Shown piece by piece: positions 52,011 to 60,518 of a DNA stretch of 64,000 nucleotides. Positions within the stretch are counted from its first letter, which is position 1. The number at the start of each line of letters is the position of its first letter. The DNA is from Pedobacter riviphilus. GTDB lineage: Bacteria; Bacteroidota; Bacteroidia; Sphingobacteriales; Sphingobacteriaceae. A program made the position numbers and the translations under genes. Below the pieces are notes generated by a model, which searched no databases, was not told the origin of the DNA, and saw nothing but the letters and a program-made list of their open reading frames with translations. The DNA lies in assembly GCF_014692875.1 (NCBI RefSeq), contig NZ_CP061171.1, forward strand, positions 4,836,001-4,900,000, in the 5' to 3' direction.

Positions 52011-53494
52011 TTGGCTAACCGTTTTAAACCGGCCCTGGCCTGGCTTTCAATACTGCTTTCAAACTCATGATTTTTCATGGCAATGGCAATATTGAAAGCC
52101 TCTTTTGCTTTCGCAATATTTTTCCTTCTTTCATAAACCTTGCCCATCTGCACCGCAGCGTTTGCAGCAAAATAATATTTCAGGTTTTTTCCTTCGTTAA
52201 TCGTCTCCTGATAAGCTGCTAACGCTTGATCATCTTTCCCTAAATCATCATAAATTCTGCCCAAACGGTAATTTAATTCCGTTTTGTCTTTATCGTTGCT
52301 ATAATCCGTTACTTTTTTATCTGCAAGGATCTGCAGGGCCCTGTTTAAATAACCGCCATCAAACAACAGTCTGGCTTTTAAAAGATCAATGGTTGGCGTT
52401 CCTGAAGCAGCTTCGGCTTTAGCCTGCTTATCTTTTTCCATGTAGGTGTATCCGTTTTTAACTGCCTTTGCTGCAAATGCCCCATATCCTTCTTTATCTC
52501 CCTTCAGAAGAGCGATCCAGCCTAAATGAAGGTAAGCGTCCTTCACAAAATTAACGCCTTTCGTTGTCTGCAAAAAGCGGTTAAAATGAGCTGCCGCATT
52601 AAAGTCTAGTTTGTTCAGATGGGCAATACCCTCCAGATAATCTAAATAAGGAAAAGGTTGGTATACTCCTCCCTCTGGCCGCTTTGCCAAAATAGCAATA
52701 GCTTCTTCGCTATGTCCGTTTTTAATGCATACATAACTCTGCAAATAACTTTTTAATAAGCTGGTATCGGCAATCCGTTCGGTATATTTTATGGTTTTTG
52801 CATATGCCTGTGGGCTATGTGCCACATCGGTTAATACATAGGCATAGTAAAACACTACTTCCTCGTAAAAAGGCTCGTAGGAAGATTTCGGTAGGTTGTC
52901 GGCCAGTTTTTCGAACATATTTAATCCGTTCTGAAGATTTCCTTTAATTCCAAAAGTAGATAGTGCCGTTTTTAATGCTCCATCCGGAAGATTGCCCAAA
53001 ACAGCATTAATCAGCCCCAAGCCTTTTAAGTTGAGGTGAAAATTGGGGAACTTCTTATTGTTTTCCTGCAAAAGGCTGTTGGCTTTCTTAACTTCCATTG
53101 CGGCATTAAAATATTCACCAAAGCGCCCACGGATTAACGCCCATTGCAAATTAATTTCTGCCTGTGCGTAAAGATAATAGGGAGAGCTTTTATCGTCATC
53201 ACTTATTTGATCTAAGCGTGCAGATTTATTAACCTTTAAACGATCGAAATCGGCTTTACTCTCAGAAGTTAAAACCGTAAAATAATCTACATAATTTTCT
53301 AAAAGCGGAATAATGGAATTATTGGGGTGTTGTTTTTTCTCTGTAGAGATATAAGCCTTCGCATTGCCTAACTTAAGTTCGAATATACTTTTATAAGCAT
53401 TTAAGCAATTGTTGTTAAAGTCGAAATTTGCAAATAAGGATGCTGGAAGCAGGAGAAGAGCAGAAAACGCAAAAACAAAGAAGATTTTAGTCAT
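52007..53494 (-). CDS. Tetratricopeptide-repeat protein, exported
   Basis: A 495-residue protein starting at the ATG at 53494 (MTKIFFVFAFSALLLLPASL, signal peptide); the frame runs ten codons further upstream from a GTG. It is almost all helix pairs: visible repeats include HLNKLDFNAAAHFNRFLQTT, YLHLGWIALLKGDKEGYGAF and YRLGRIYDDLGKDDQALAAY, then AAVQMGKVYERRKNIAKAKE. The role is probably a scaffold in the periplasm. It overlaps the FabH-like gene end by four bases in convergent orientation. Confidence 0.85.
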   Translation of the reverse strand: MTKIFFVFAFSALLLLPASLFANFDFNNNCLNAYKSIFELKLGNAKAYISTEKKQHPNNSIIPLLENYVDYFTVLTSESKADFDRLKVNKSARLDQISDDDKSSPYYLYAQAEINLQWALIRGRFGEYFNAAMEVKKANSLLQENNKKFPNFHLNLKGLGLINAVLGNLPDGALKTALSTFGIKGNLQNGLNMFEKLADNLPKSSYEPFYEEVVFYYAYVLTDVAHSPQAYAKTIKYTERIADTSLLKSYLQSYVCIKNGHSEEAIAILAKRPEGGVYQPFPYLDYLEGIAHLNKLDFNAAAHFNRFLQTTKGVNFVKDAYLHLGWIALLKGDKEGYGAFAAKAVKNGYTYMEKDKQAKAEAASGTPTIDLLKARLLFDGGYLNRALQILADKKVTDYSNDKDKTELNYRLGRIYDDLGKDDQALAAYQETINEGKNLKYYFAANAAVQMGKVYERRKNIAKAKEAFNIAIAMKNHEFESSIESQARAGLKRLAN

Positions 53495-53617
53495 TCGGGA
53501 ATATATTTCAGTTTGATCCTGCACCAGAGCAGTAGTAGTTCACATTTAAACAAATATCTACATAAAACGTTAAAATCATATTCTTGTTTTGTGTATACGC
53601 CAGAAAATTGGCCTAAA

Positions 53618-53647
53618 CAAAAAACGTCCCGGTTTAATCGGGACGTT
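53618..53647 (-). terminator. Rho-independent terminator of the zinc-ribbon gene
   Basis: A 9-bp stem AACGTCCCG and complement with a 7-base loop and six T residues on the minus strand. Confidence 0.88.
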
Positions 53648-53668
53648 CTAATAATTTTATGATGCGAA

Positions 53669-54412
53669 TTAAGCTTCTGCTACTTCGTGCGTTAAAGCTT
53701 CATCAACCAAAATACGACCGCAGTGTTCGCAAACGATAATTTTTTTACGTTGGCGGATATCTAACTGACGTTGTGGTGGAATCTGGTTAAAACAACCCGA
53801 GCAAGAATCGCGATCGATTGTTACTACTGCTAAACCGTTTACTGCATTTTTGCGTAAACGTTTGTAGGCAACCAATAAACGCTCCTCAATCAGTGGCTCG
53901 GCTTTATCAGCTTTCTTTTGTAAATCCTGCTCTTCTTTTTCAGTTTCTGCAGTAATTACATCAAGTTCACCTTTTTTAACTTCTAAATCTTTCTTTCTGC
54001 CATCTAACTCCGCTTTAGCAGCTTCATAGATTTCAGTTTTAGAAGCGATTTCGAAACCGTGTTCTTTAATTTTCTTTTCAGAAACCTGAATATCTAAACC
54101 TTGAATCTCAATTTCTTTCGTTAAAGCATCGTATTCACGGTTGTTTTTAACTTCTTTTAATTGAGAATCGTATCTTTTGATGGCAGCTTGCGCATCTTTA
54201 ATTGTATTTTTACGCGTTACGATTGAATCCTCCAGATCATCAAGTTCTCCTTTGATTTTTGCAATTCTAGTTTCTAATCCTAAAACGTCATCCTCAAGAT
54301 CGGCAACTTCCATTGGTAATTCACCACGTACCTGGCGGATCTTATCAATTTTTGTGTGGATATTTTGTAATTCGTATAAAGCTTTTAGCTTTTGTTCTAC
54401 GGTTTGTTCCAT
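53669..54412 (-). CDS. C4-type zinc-ribbon, coiled-coil protein (DUF164-like)
   Basis: A 247-residue cytoplasmic protein. Residues about 10-185 form a long coiled coil (LYELQNIHTKIDKIRQVRG through EKEEQDLQKKADKAE). The C-terminal zinc ribbon has two Cys pairs, CSGC and CEHC, in DRDSCSGCFNQIPPQ and IIVCEHCGRIL. The family (related to CdsZ/DUF164) is widely conserved and probably binds nucleic acid, but its exact role is not settled. Its start overlaps the Nif3 stop by one base (TAATG), a conserved pairing in many genomes. Confidence 0.92.
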   Translation of the reverse strand: MEQTVEQKLKALYELQNIHTKIDKIRQVRGELPMEVADLEDDVLGLETRIAKIKGELDDLEDSIVTRKNTIKDAQAAIKRYDSQLKEVKNNREYDALTKEIEIQGLDIQVSEKKIKEHGFEIASKTEIYEAAKAELDGRKKDLEVKKGELDVITAETEKEEQDLQKKADKAEPLIEERLLVAYKRLRKNAVNGLAVVTIDRDSCSGCFNQIPPQRQLDIRQRKKIIVCEHCGRILVDEALTHEVAEA

Positions 54413-55509
54413 TAAAACAAGTAATTTATGGGGTTTGTATTTTGCTCCGTTAAACGGATTGCAAAGTTAGTAAATTTTTTCTGAATAATTTCAAGCAATA
54501 AATTTGAGGTAAATTGTTCAGTTTCAAAGTGTCCGATGTCAGCAATGATCAATTTTTCCTCAGCATCGAAAAACTCGTGATATTTAAAATCTGCGGTAAT
54601 AAAAGCATCTGCTCCGGCAGCAATGGCTTCTTTTAACAGGAAGCTTCCGGAACCGCCGCAAACCGCCACTTTTTTGATTCTTTTGCCAATTACTTCCGTA
54701 TGTCTAACCACTTTAGCCTGCATTCTATCTTTTACCAGATGCAGAAAATCGTAGGCATCCATATCGTATTCCAGCCAGCCCACCATGCCCGAACCCACCA
54801 ATTGGTGTTTATTTTCGAGTTTGTAAATATCGTAGGCCACTTCCTCATAAGGATGGTTCTCGAACAAAGCAACCAAAATTTTACGTTCAGATTGTGTAGG
54901 ATAAACCATTTCAATCCGCACTTCGGCCTCGCGGTGGCGAACACCTCTTTCACCTACAAAAGGATCAGCATCTTCGTTACCTTTAAAGGTGCCAAAGCCA
55001 TCGGCATTGAAACTGCACTCACTATAGTTGCCAATATTGCCTGCACCCGCATAAAATAGTGCCGATCGTAATTGCTCTGCCTGTGCCTGCGGGCAATAGG
55101 TAACCAGTTTTTTCAACAAACCAGCTTTTGGCGATAGCACTTTCGTTCCAGTTAAACCCAAACGCGCACAAATCATCGCATTTACACCGGTATGGATACT
55201 ATCAAGATTGGTGTGGATAGCATAAAGTGCAATATTATTCCTGATTGCCTTTAATACTACGCGCTCTACGTAATTTTTGCCATTAAGCTTTTTTAAACCT
55301 TTAAAAACGATGGGGTGATGGGTTATAATCAGATTGCAGCCTGTCGAAATCGCTTCATCTACAATTTTTTCTAAGCAATCTAAAGCTACCAAAGCACCGT
55401 GAACTTCCATATTCGGATCGCCCACTATTAAACCAGAGTTATCGTAATCTTCCTGATAATTAAGCGGCGCTATGCTTTCTAAATAATTGGTAATTTCAGC
55501 TAATTTCAT
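54412..55509 (-). CDS. Nif3-like dinuclear metal-centre protein
   Basis: A 365-residue protein of the Nif3/YqfO family, which forms toroidal hexamers with a two-metal site. N-terminal landmarks are YEDYDNSGLIVGD-like (YQEDYDNSGLIVG), NLIITHHPIVFKGLK and HTNLDS. An inserted domain of about 100 residues (KLVTYCPQAQAEQLRSALFY) is typical of the longer Bacillus/Bacteroidota type. The C-terminal metal ligands lie in ADFKYHEFFDA and DIGHFETE. The function is believed to be in metal or cofactor metabolism. Co-transcribed with the zinc-ribbon gene. Confidence 0.95.
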   Translation of the reverse strand: MKLAEITNYLESIAPLNYQEDYDNSGLIVGDPNMEVHGALVALDCLEKIVDEAISTGCNLIITHHPIVFKGLKKLNGKNYVERVVLKAIRNNIALYAIHTNLDSIHTGVNAMICARLGLTGTKVLSPKAGLLKKLVTYCPQAQAEQLRSALFYAGAGNIGNYSECSFNADGFGTFKGNEDADPFVGERGVRHREAEVRIEMVYPTQSERKILVALFENHPYEEVAYDIYKLENKHQLVGSGMVGWLEYDMDAYDFLHLVKDRMQAKVVRHTEVIGKRIKKVAVCGGSGSFLLKEAIAAGADAFITADFKYHEFFDAEEKLIIADIGHFETEQFTSNLLLEIIQKKFTNFAIRLTEQNTNPINYLF

Positions 55510-55513
55510 TTTA

Positions 55514-55521
55514 TAAATATA
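55514..55521 (-). promoter_or_regulatory. -7-like box TATATTTA, 4 nt before the Nif3-like gene
   Basis: One mismatch from TAnnTTTG on the minus strand, ending 4 nt before the ATG at 55509, the same geometry as trmD and mfd. Confidence 0.4.
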
Positions 55522-55577
55522 GAAATTTCATTGTTTTCTTTTTCTGTCAATGCTGAGGTACGACACTTCATTTAACA

Positions 55578-55612
55578 GAAAAAATCCGCGTCCAATTTAT
55601 TTGGATACGGAT
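55578..55612 (-). terminator. Terminator of the TM2/DUF2752 pair
   Basis: A 12-bp stem with two mismatches (ATCCGCGTCCAA opposite TTGGATACGGAT) and a T/C-rich tail on the minus strand. Confidence 0.75.
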
Positions 55613-55634
55613 GTAAATATCAAGATTAGTTATC

Positions 55635-56021
55635 CTAGAATTTTCCTGCCTGCTGGAATCCACCGCCCATTCTTACCATCTGTAAGCTTTCGAAAACCAT
55701 TTTCTGATTGTGTTCAAAAGCGAGTGTTTTGTGATTTACCACATCGATAATCGATCCGATAAAACATAAACCTGCGGTTAGAAGATATAAAATACCCATT
55801 CCGATCTGACCGATGATAAACCTTTGTAAGCCTGGAACAGCAAACAGTCCGATTAAGCAGAAAATCAACATGTCAGATGGATTTTTTCTTTTACTGCTAT
55901 AAACCATCAAGAAATTACGCAACTGCTCTTCAGTTAAACCTGTTGTTGCTTGTTGTAAATATGAGTATTCCTCTGGTGTTATACCTGGTAACGACATTAG
56001 AGGTGATTGAAATATATCCAT
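55635..56021 (-). CDS. TM2-domain protein
   Basis: A 128-residue inner-membrane protein. The N-terminal 45 residues are soluble (ITPEEYSYLQQATTGLTEEQ). Two helices at about 55-75 and 79-99 form the TM2 domain (CLIGLFAVPGLQRFIIGQIG, MGILYLLTAGLCFIGSIID), with the short polar turn typical of the domain. The C-terminus is a Gln/Met/Gly-rich cytoplasmic tail. The DUF2752 gene ends five bases upstream, so the two are co-transcribed. The pairing is common in Bacteroidota; function unknown. Confidence 0.92.
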   Translation of the reverse strand: MDIFQSPLMSLPGITPEEYSYLQQATTGLTEEQLRNFLMVYSSKRKNPSDMLIFCLIGLFAVPGLQRFIIGQIGMGILYLLTAGLCFIGSIIDVVNHKTLAFEHNQKMVFESLQMVRMGGGFQQAGKF

Positions 56022-56026
56022 GGTTT

Positions 56027-56329
56027 CTATGTATTTGTAGTTGAAATTTTAAACTTATTTTTATTTTTTATCAATGTGTAAATTCTATAAACTATAATCA
56101 AAAGTGCCGGAAACCCAAACCAATGTTCGGAAAAGCTTTCGGTAAACTCGCCATGTAAAATATGACTGATTGACCTGCCTATGCCACATCCCGGACACCA
56201 ATCCTGAAAGCCCAAATTGGCTAGCGGACAAAGCGTGAAGTGATGTTCGTGGCCATTCGCTGTTGCCAATAACACTAATGCTGTTACCCAGAAAACCAGT
56301 TCTAAAGGAAAGCGCTTAATGTTGTTCAT
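56027..56329 (-). CDS. DUF2752 membrane protein
   Basis: A 100-residue protein with two membrane helices (about residues 8-24 and 71-86). The central CPGCGIGRSI motif defines the family; its Cys pair may bind metal or form a disulfide (inference). It is followed by the TM2 gene after five bases. The basic C-terminus (YTLIKNKNKFK) would be cytoplasmic. Function is unknown, but association with TM2 proteins suggests a small membrane complex. Confidence 0.92.
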   Translation of the reverse strand: MNNIKRFPLELVFWVTALVLLATANGHEHHFTLCPLANLGFQDWCPGCGIGRSISHILHGEFTESFSEHWFGFPALLIIVYRIYTLIKNKNKFKISTTNT

Positions 56330-56547
56330 TGTTTCACTTTTTATATAATTTAGAGGTTATAGCCCCACCTTTGTTACATCAATTTGCCCTTAATCGACGA
56401 AAGGGGGATATATTTCGACCAAACTTGCGATACAATCTAAGAATAAGTGGTTATTTATTTCCCAAAATTGTTTTTTGTAGGCAAACCCGTCAAAAATAGT
56501 TAAAAAAACCTTTACACAAATTGCAGGTTAATATTAAAAGATAAGCT

Positions 56548-56555
56548 TATTTTTG
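56548..56555 (+). promoter_or_regulatory. -7 box TATTTTTG, 4 nt before mfd
   Basis: Exact TAnnTTTG match ending 4 nt before the TTG start of mfd. An in-frame stop just upstream leaves no earlier start, so the message should begin at or next to the start codon. Confidence 0.55.
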
Positions 56556-56559
56556 TGCC

Positions 56560-59500
56560 TTGAACATTCGCGATTTAATAAACAGATACAAAACCGACGA
56601 TAGGGTAACTCAATTTACCAAAGCGTTGAACAGCACTAAAAACCCAAAGATACAATTAAAGGGATTGGTGGGTTCGGCTGATGCTATTGTTGCCCTTTCT
56701 TCTTATTTCCTATTACACAAGCCCTTACTGTTCGTTTTGCCAGACCGGGAAGAAGCCGCATATTTTCAGTCTGACCTGGAAAGCGCGCTCGAAAAGCAGG
56801 TTTTATTATTCCCTTCCTCGTACCGCAAATCTTTCGATTTTACGCAGGTAGATACAGCAAACGTACTGGCCCGTGCAGAGGTACTGAACGAATTGAATCA
56901 CGATTCGGAGTATGGCAAAATTGTAGTTTCTTACCCCGAAGCCATTGCCGAAAAGGTGATTGACCGCTCTGCTTTAGAAAAAAACACTTTAGAAATCAGT
57001 TTGGGAGCCAAGTTGGGCATCGATTTTATTAACGAATTTTTAATTGATTACGATTTCGACCGAAGAGACTTTGTTTACGAACCAGGGCAATTTTCTATCC
57101 GTGGTGGCATTGTAGATATATTTTCTTTCTCTTCTGATTTGCCTTACCGCATTGAGTTTTTTGGTGATGAAGTAGAAAGTATCAGAAGTTTTGAAATTGA
57201 AAGTCAGCTTTCGGTTGCCGATGTTAAATCGCTTACCATTGTACCTAATGTTCAGGCAAAATTTTTAACAGAAAGCAATATCAGCATCCTCGATTATATC
57301 GACCAGGATACACAACTCTGGTTTAAGGATGTAGAGTTTACCCTCGATATTGTTAAAGCTGGCTTTAAAAAGGCTGTTGAACTGTGGAAAGCGCTACCAG
57401 CGGCAGATAAAAGCCAAAACCCAGAATGGATTGATCCGAAATTTGCCTTTACTGACGAAAAGTTACTGGGCGATCATCTTCAGGATTTTCCAATCATCGA
57501 ATTCGGGAAGCAGTTTTTTTATAAAACAGACAACCGCTTTGAATTTGAAACCAAGCCACAGCCTTCATTTAACAAAGATTTTAATCTCCTTATCCATAAC
57601 CTTAAGGAAAACGAAAAAGAAGGCATTGTTAATTTTATTTTTACCGATTCACCAAAACAGATTGAGCGTTTATATGCCATTTTAGAGGATATTGATAAAA
57701 CAGCCAAGTTTACACCGATCAATAGCATGCTGCGCGAAGGTTTTGTAGATCCGCAGATTCAAACGGCATTTTACACCGATCACCAGATTTTCGATCGATA
57801 TTACAAATACAAACTTAAAAAAGGCTATCAGAAAAGCCAGGCCATTACCCTGAAAGATTTAAGGGAACTTAAATCAGGTGATTATGTTACCCACATCGAC
57901 CATGGGATCGGAAAGTATGCCGGATTGGAAAAAGTAGAAGTTAACGGCAAAACCCAGGAGATGATCCGTTTAATTTATGCAGATAACGACCTACTTTATG
58001 TAAACATCAACTCGTTAAACCGCATTGCCAAATATAGCGGTAAGGAAAGCGGAGTGCCTAAGATGAATAAATTGGGTACTGATGCCTGGGACAAGCTAAA
58101 AAAAACTACTAAAAAAAAAGTTAAAGATATCGCCCGGGACCTGATCAAGCTCTATGCTTTGCGCAAAACCCAGGCAGGAACCGCGTTTTCTCCAGATAGT
58201 TATTTACAAACAGAATTGGAGGCTTCTTTTATTTACGAAGATACACCCGATCAGTTAAAGGCTACCCAAGACGTGAAAAAGGATATGGAATCGCCACATC
58301 CAATGGACCGTTTAGTGTGTGGTGATGTGGGCTTCGGAAAAACAGAGATTGCCGTACGCGCGGCATTTAAAGCAGTAGCAGAAGGAAAACAAGCGGCGGT
58401 TCTGGTACCAACAACTATTTTGGCCTTACAGCATTTCAAAACTTTTTCTTCACGCTTAAAAGATTTCCCGGTTACCGTTGATTACATTAACCGTTTTAAA
58501 ACCAGTAAACAGATTAAGGATACATTGGCCGAAGCAGCTGCAGGCAAAGTTGATATTTTGATCGGCACACACCGTTTGCTGAGCAAGGATGTAAAGTTTA
58601 AGGATCTCGGCATCATGATTATTGATGAGGAGCAGAAATTTGGCGTTACTGCAAAAGAAAGGCTAAAAGCGGTTAGGGTAAATGTTGATACTTTAACCCT
58701 TACAGCAACTCCGATCCCGAGAACGCTGCATTTCTCTTTAATGGGCGCAAGAGATTTATCCATTATCAGCACGCCACCGCCAAACCGCCAGCCGGTTAGT
58801 ACCGAATTACATGTTTTTAATGATAAACTGATTCAAGAGGCCGTTCAGTTCGAATTAGACCGCAGCGGACAGGTTTTCTTTATCCATAACCGCGTAAACG
58901 ACCTGATGCAATTGGGTGGCTTAATCCAGAAACTGGTTCCAAAAGCAAGAATCGGTATTGCGCATGGCCAACTAGATGGCGATCAACTGGAAGATGTAAT
59001 GCTCGATTTCATTAATGGAGAAAAAGATGTTCTGGTAGCCACCACGATTATAGAAGCGGGTTTAGATATTCCGAATGCCAATACCATCATCATTAACCAT
59101 GCACATATGTTTGGTTTGAGCGATTTGCACCAGATGCGTGGCCGGGTAGGCAGGAGCAACAAAAAAGCTTTCTGTTATTTACTTTCTCCACCCTTATCTA
59201 CTTTAACTTCTGAAGCACGGAAACGTTTAAGTGCTATTGAAGAGTTTTCTGACTTAGGAAGCGGTTTTAATGTAGCTATGCGCGATTTGGATATCCGTGG
59301 AAGTGGAAATTTATTGGGTGCCGAGCAGAGTGGTTTCATTGCTGAAATTGGTTTTGAAATGTACCACAAAATATTGGATGAGGCTATTCAGGAACTAAAA
59401 GAAGCAGAATTTAAAGGCCTCTTCGAAAATGAACCTGCCCGTCCGTTTGTGGGCTTTACACAGGTAGATACAGACCTTGAATTGTATATCCCTGACGCAT

Positions 59501-59898
59501 ACATCACCAATATCACCGAGCGTTACAATTTATATACCGAGCTTTCTAAACTTGATAACGAAGCAGAATTAGCCATTTTTGAAAAACATTTGGCCGACCG
59601 TTTCGGTCCGGTTCCGCCGCAAGTAAAAACGATGCTAAGTGTGGTGCGCTTGCAGTGGCTGGGCAAGAAACTGGGCTTCGAGAAAATCAGTTTTAAGAAA
59701 AATAGTTTACGCGGGTATTTCTTAAGCGATAAACAATCGGCTTATTTCGATTCGAATACCTTTACCAAGATTTTAACTTTTGCGCAGAACCACCCGCGTA
59801 TGTGTAATTTAAAAGAAGTAAAAAATACCTTAAGGATTGCTTTCGATAACATAAGTACTGTTGAAGAAGCCATTCAAACTTTAGAACTTATTGACTAA
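56560..59898 (+). CDS. mfd: Transcription-repair coupling factor Mfd
   Basis: A 1,112-residue ATPase that removes RNA polymerase stalled at lesions and recruits UvrA. The N-terminal UvrB-like domains (1-330) include VLPDREEAAYFQSDLESAL and FEIESQLSVADVKSL. The CarD-like polymerase-binding domain is at about 440-505 (SGDYVTHIDHGIGKYAGLEK). The helicase core has Walker A CGDVGFGKTE, DEEQ in MIIDEEQKFG, and motif VI QMRGRVGRSNKKAF. The C-terminal TRCF domain is complete. The start is TTG; an in-frame stop five codons upstream excludes an ATG. Confidence 0.97.
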   Translation: MNIRDLINRYKTDDRVTQFTKALNSTKNPKIQLKGLVGSADAIVALSSYFLLHKPLLFVLPDREEAAYFQSDLESALEKQVLLFPSSYRKSFDFTQVDTANVLARAEVLNELNHDSEYGKIVVSYPEAIAEKVIDRSALEKNTLEISLGAKLGIDFINEFLIDYDFDRRDFVYEPGQFSIRGGIVDIFSFSSDLPYRIEFFGDEVESIRSFEIESQLSVADVKSLTIVPNVQAKFLTESNISILDYIDQDTQLWFKDVEFTLDIVKAGFKKAVELWKALPAADKSQNPEWIDPKFAFTDEKLLGDHLQDFPIIEFGKQFFYKTDNRFEFETKPQPSFNKDFNLLIHNLKENEKEGIVNFIFTDSPKQIERLYAILEDIDKTAKFTPINSMLREGFVDPQIQTAFYTDHQIFDRYYKYKLKKGYQKSQAITLKDLRELKSGDYVTHIDHGIGKYAGLEKVEVNGKTQEMIRLIYADNDLLYVNINSLNRIAKYSGKESGVPKMNKLGTDAWDKLKKTTKKKVKDIARDLIKLYALRKTQAGTAFSPDSYLQTELEASFIYEDTPDQLKATQDVKKDMESPHPMDRLVCGDVGFGKTEIAVRAAFKAVAEGKQAAVLVPTTILALQHFKTFSSRLKDFPVTVDYINRFKTSKQIKDTLAEAAAGKVDILIGTHRLLSKDVKFKDLGIMIIDEEQKFGVTAKERLKAVRVNVDTLTLTATPIPRTLHFSLMGARDLSIISTPPPNRQPVSTELHVFNDKLIQEAVQFELDRSGQVFFIHNRVNDLMQLGGLIQKLVPKARIGIAHGQLDGDQLEDVMLDFINGEKDVLVATTIIEAGLDIPNANTIIINHAHMFGLSDLHQMRGRVGRSNKKAFCYLLSPPLSTLTSEARKRLSAIEEFSDLGSGFNVAMRDLDIRGSGNLLGAEQSGFIAEIGFEMYHKILDEAIQELKEAEFKGLFENEPARPFVGFTQVDTDLELYIPDAYITNITERYNLYTELSKLDNEAELAIFEKHLADRFGPVPPQVKTMLSVVRLQWLGKKLGFEKISFKKNSLRGYFLSDKQSAYFDSNTFTKILTFAQNHPRMCNLKEVKNTLRIAFDNISTVEEAIQTLELID

Positions 59899-59900
59899 AA

Positions 59901-59969
59901 ACGTTAATTCAGTCAACGGACAGACTCAATTAACGTTAATTCGGTCAATGAACTGACTGAATTAATGTT
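59901..59969 (+). repeat. Two-unit 32-bp tandem repeat, each unit a hairpin, after mfd
   Basis: Units 59901-59932 and 59933-59964 align base for base with few differences, and the first five bases of a third unit follow. Each has inverted arms: TTAATTC-n-GTCA opposite TGACTGAATTA. The outer arms of both units also pair (GTTAATTCAGTCA with TGACTGAATTAAT), giving a strong stem followed by a T run, which could act as the mfd terminator. Confidence 0.8.
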
Positions 59970-60001
59970 TTTTAAATTATCAGCACTACCTTAAAACAAA
60001 A

Positions 60002-60223
60002 ATGTTAGATCCAACCTTATTGCTCGATTTAGTGAAAATGCAAATGCCTTATGGAAAGTATAAAGGTTACCTGATCTGTAATATCCCCGAAAGTTATTTG
60101 CTGTGGTATAAGGATAAAGGCTTCCCAAAAGGGAAATTAGGCGATTTAATGGCTACTATGTTCGAAATCCGGGTAAATGGTTTAGAGTATTTATTAACGC
60201 CGTTGAAGAATCAAAATCGGTAG
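60002..60223 (+). CDS. DUF3820-family small protein
   Basis: A 73-residue protein of the DUF3820 family. The core motif is MPYGKYKGYLICNIPESYLL and then WYKDKGFPKGKLGDLMATMFE, characteristic of the family. Members are small, basic and cytoplasmic and often annotated as putative quorum-sensing-regulated or nuclease-associated factors without proof. It lies downstream of mfd after the tandem repeat element, in the same orientation, so it may be read from the same region if the hairpins do not stop transcription. Confidence 0.85.
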   Translation: MLDPTLLLDLVKMQMPYGKYKGYLICNIPESYLLWYKDKGFPKGKLGDLMATMFEIRVNGLEYLLTPLKNQNR

Positions 60224-60306
60224 TTAAGAATGATAGGTTAATGCGAACATTTATTCCGGGCTATTGTCTTCCCGAACCAAAAGTGATGGTGGCAGGTATA
60301 GAGGAA

Positions 60307-60392
60307 TCGTCATTCCCAACTTGATTGGGAATCGTAATGCCTTAGTAGGGTCGCAGGTTGCATTAAGATTCCCGCCTGCGCGGGAAAGACGA
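60307..60392. repeat. 86-bp palindromic element, family C (second copy)
   Basis: Shares TCGTCATTCCCAACTTGATT and TTAAGATTCCCGCCTGCGCG with 21901-21971, with a longer, different centre. It sits in the 295-base gap 60224-60518, which consists entirely of repeat-type sequence. Confidence 0.8.
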
Positions 60393-60403
60393 CCGTTTTG
60401 AAT

Positions 60404-60440
60404 AGACATCTCCATTGCGCTGCGCTTCAGGAGATGACGA
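60404..60440. repeat. Repeat fragment, CTCCATTGCGCTGCGCTTC type
   Basis: Arms ATCTCC and GGAGAT flank GCGCTGCGC, a small palindrome related to the fragment at 24941-24977. Confidence 0.55.
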
Positions 60441-60450
60441 CTAATCTGTA

Positions 60451-60513
60451 AAAACCGCAGATCAACATTTATCGCAGAAAAAATCTGCGGAGATCAGCGT
60501 AATCTGCGGGAAA
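60451..60513. repeat. CTGCGG-rich inverted/direct repeat
   Basis: Contains CCGCAGATC then two copies of AATCTGCGG in a 63-base stretch that ends 6 bases before the convergent gene stop. Dispersed repeats of this wording are common in Bacteroidota genomes. Confidence 0.55.
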
Positions 60514-60518
60514 CAATG

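Noticed and set aside
54700..55059. A 119-codon plus-strand frame inside the Nif3-like gene
   Set aside because: Overlaps a well-supported gene in full; the product resembles no protein and is explained by codon bias of the real frame.
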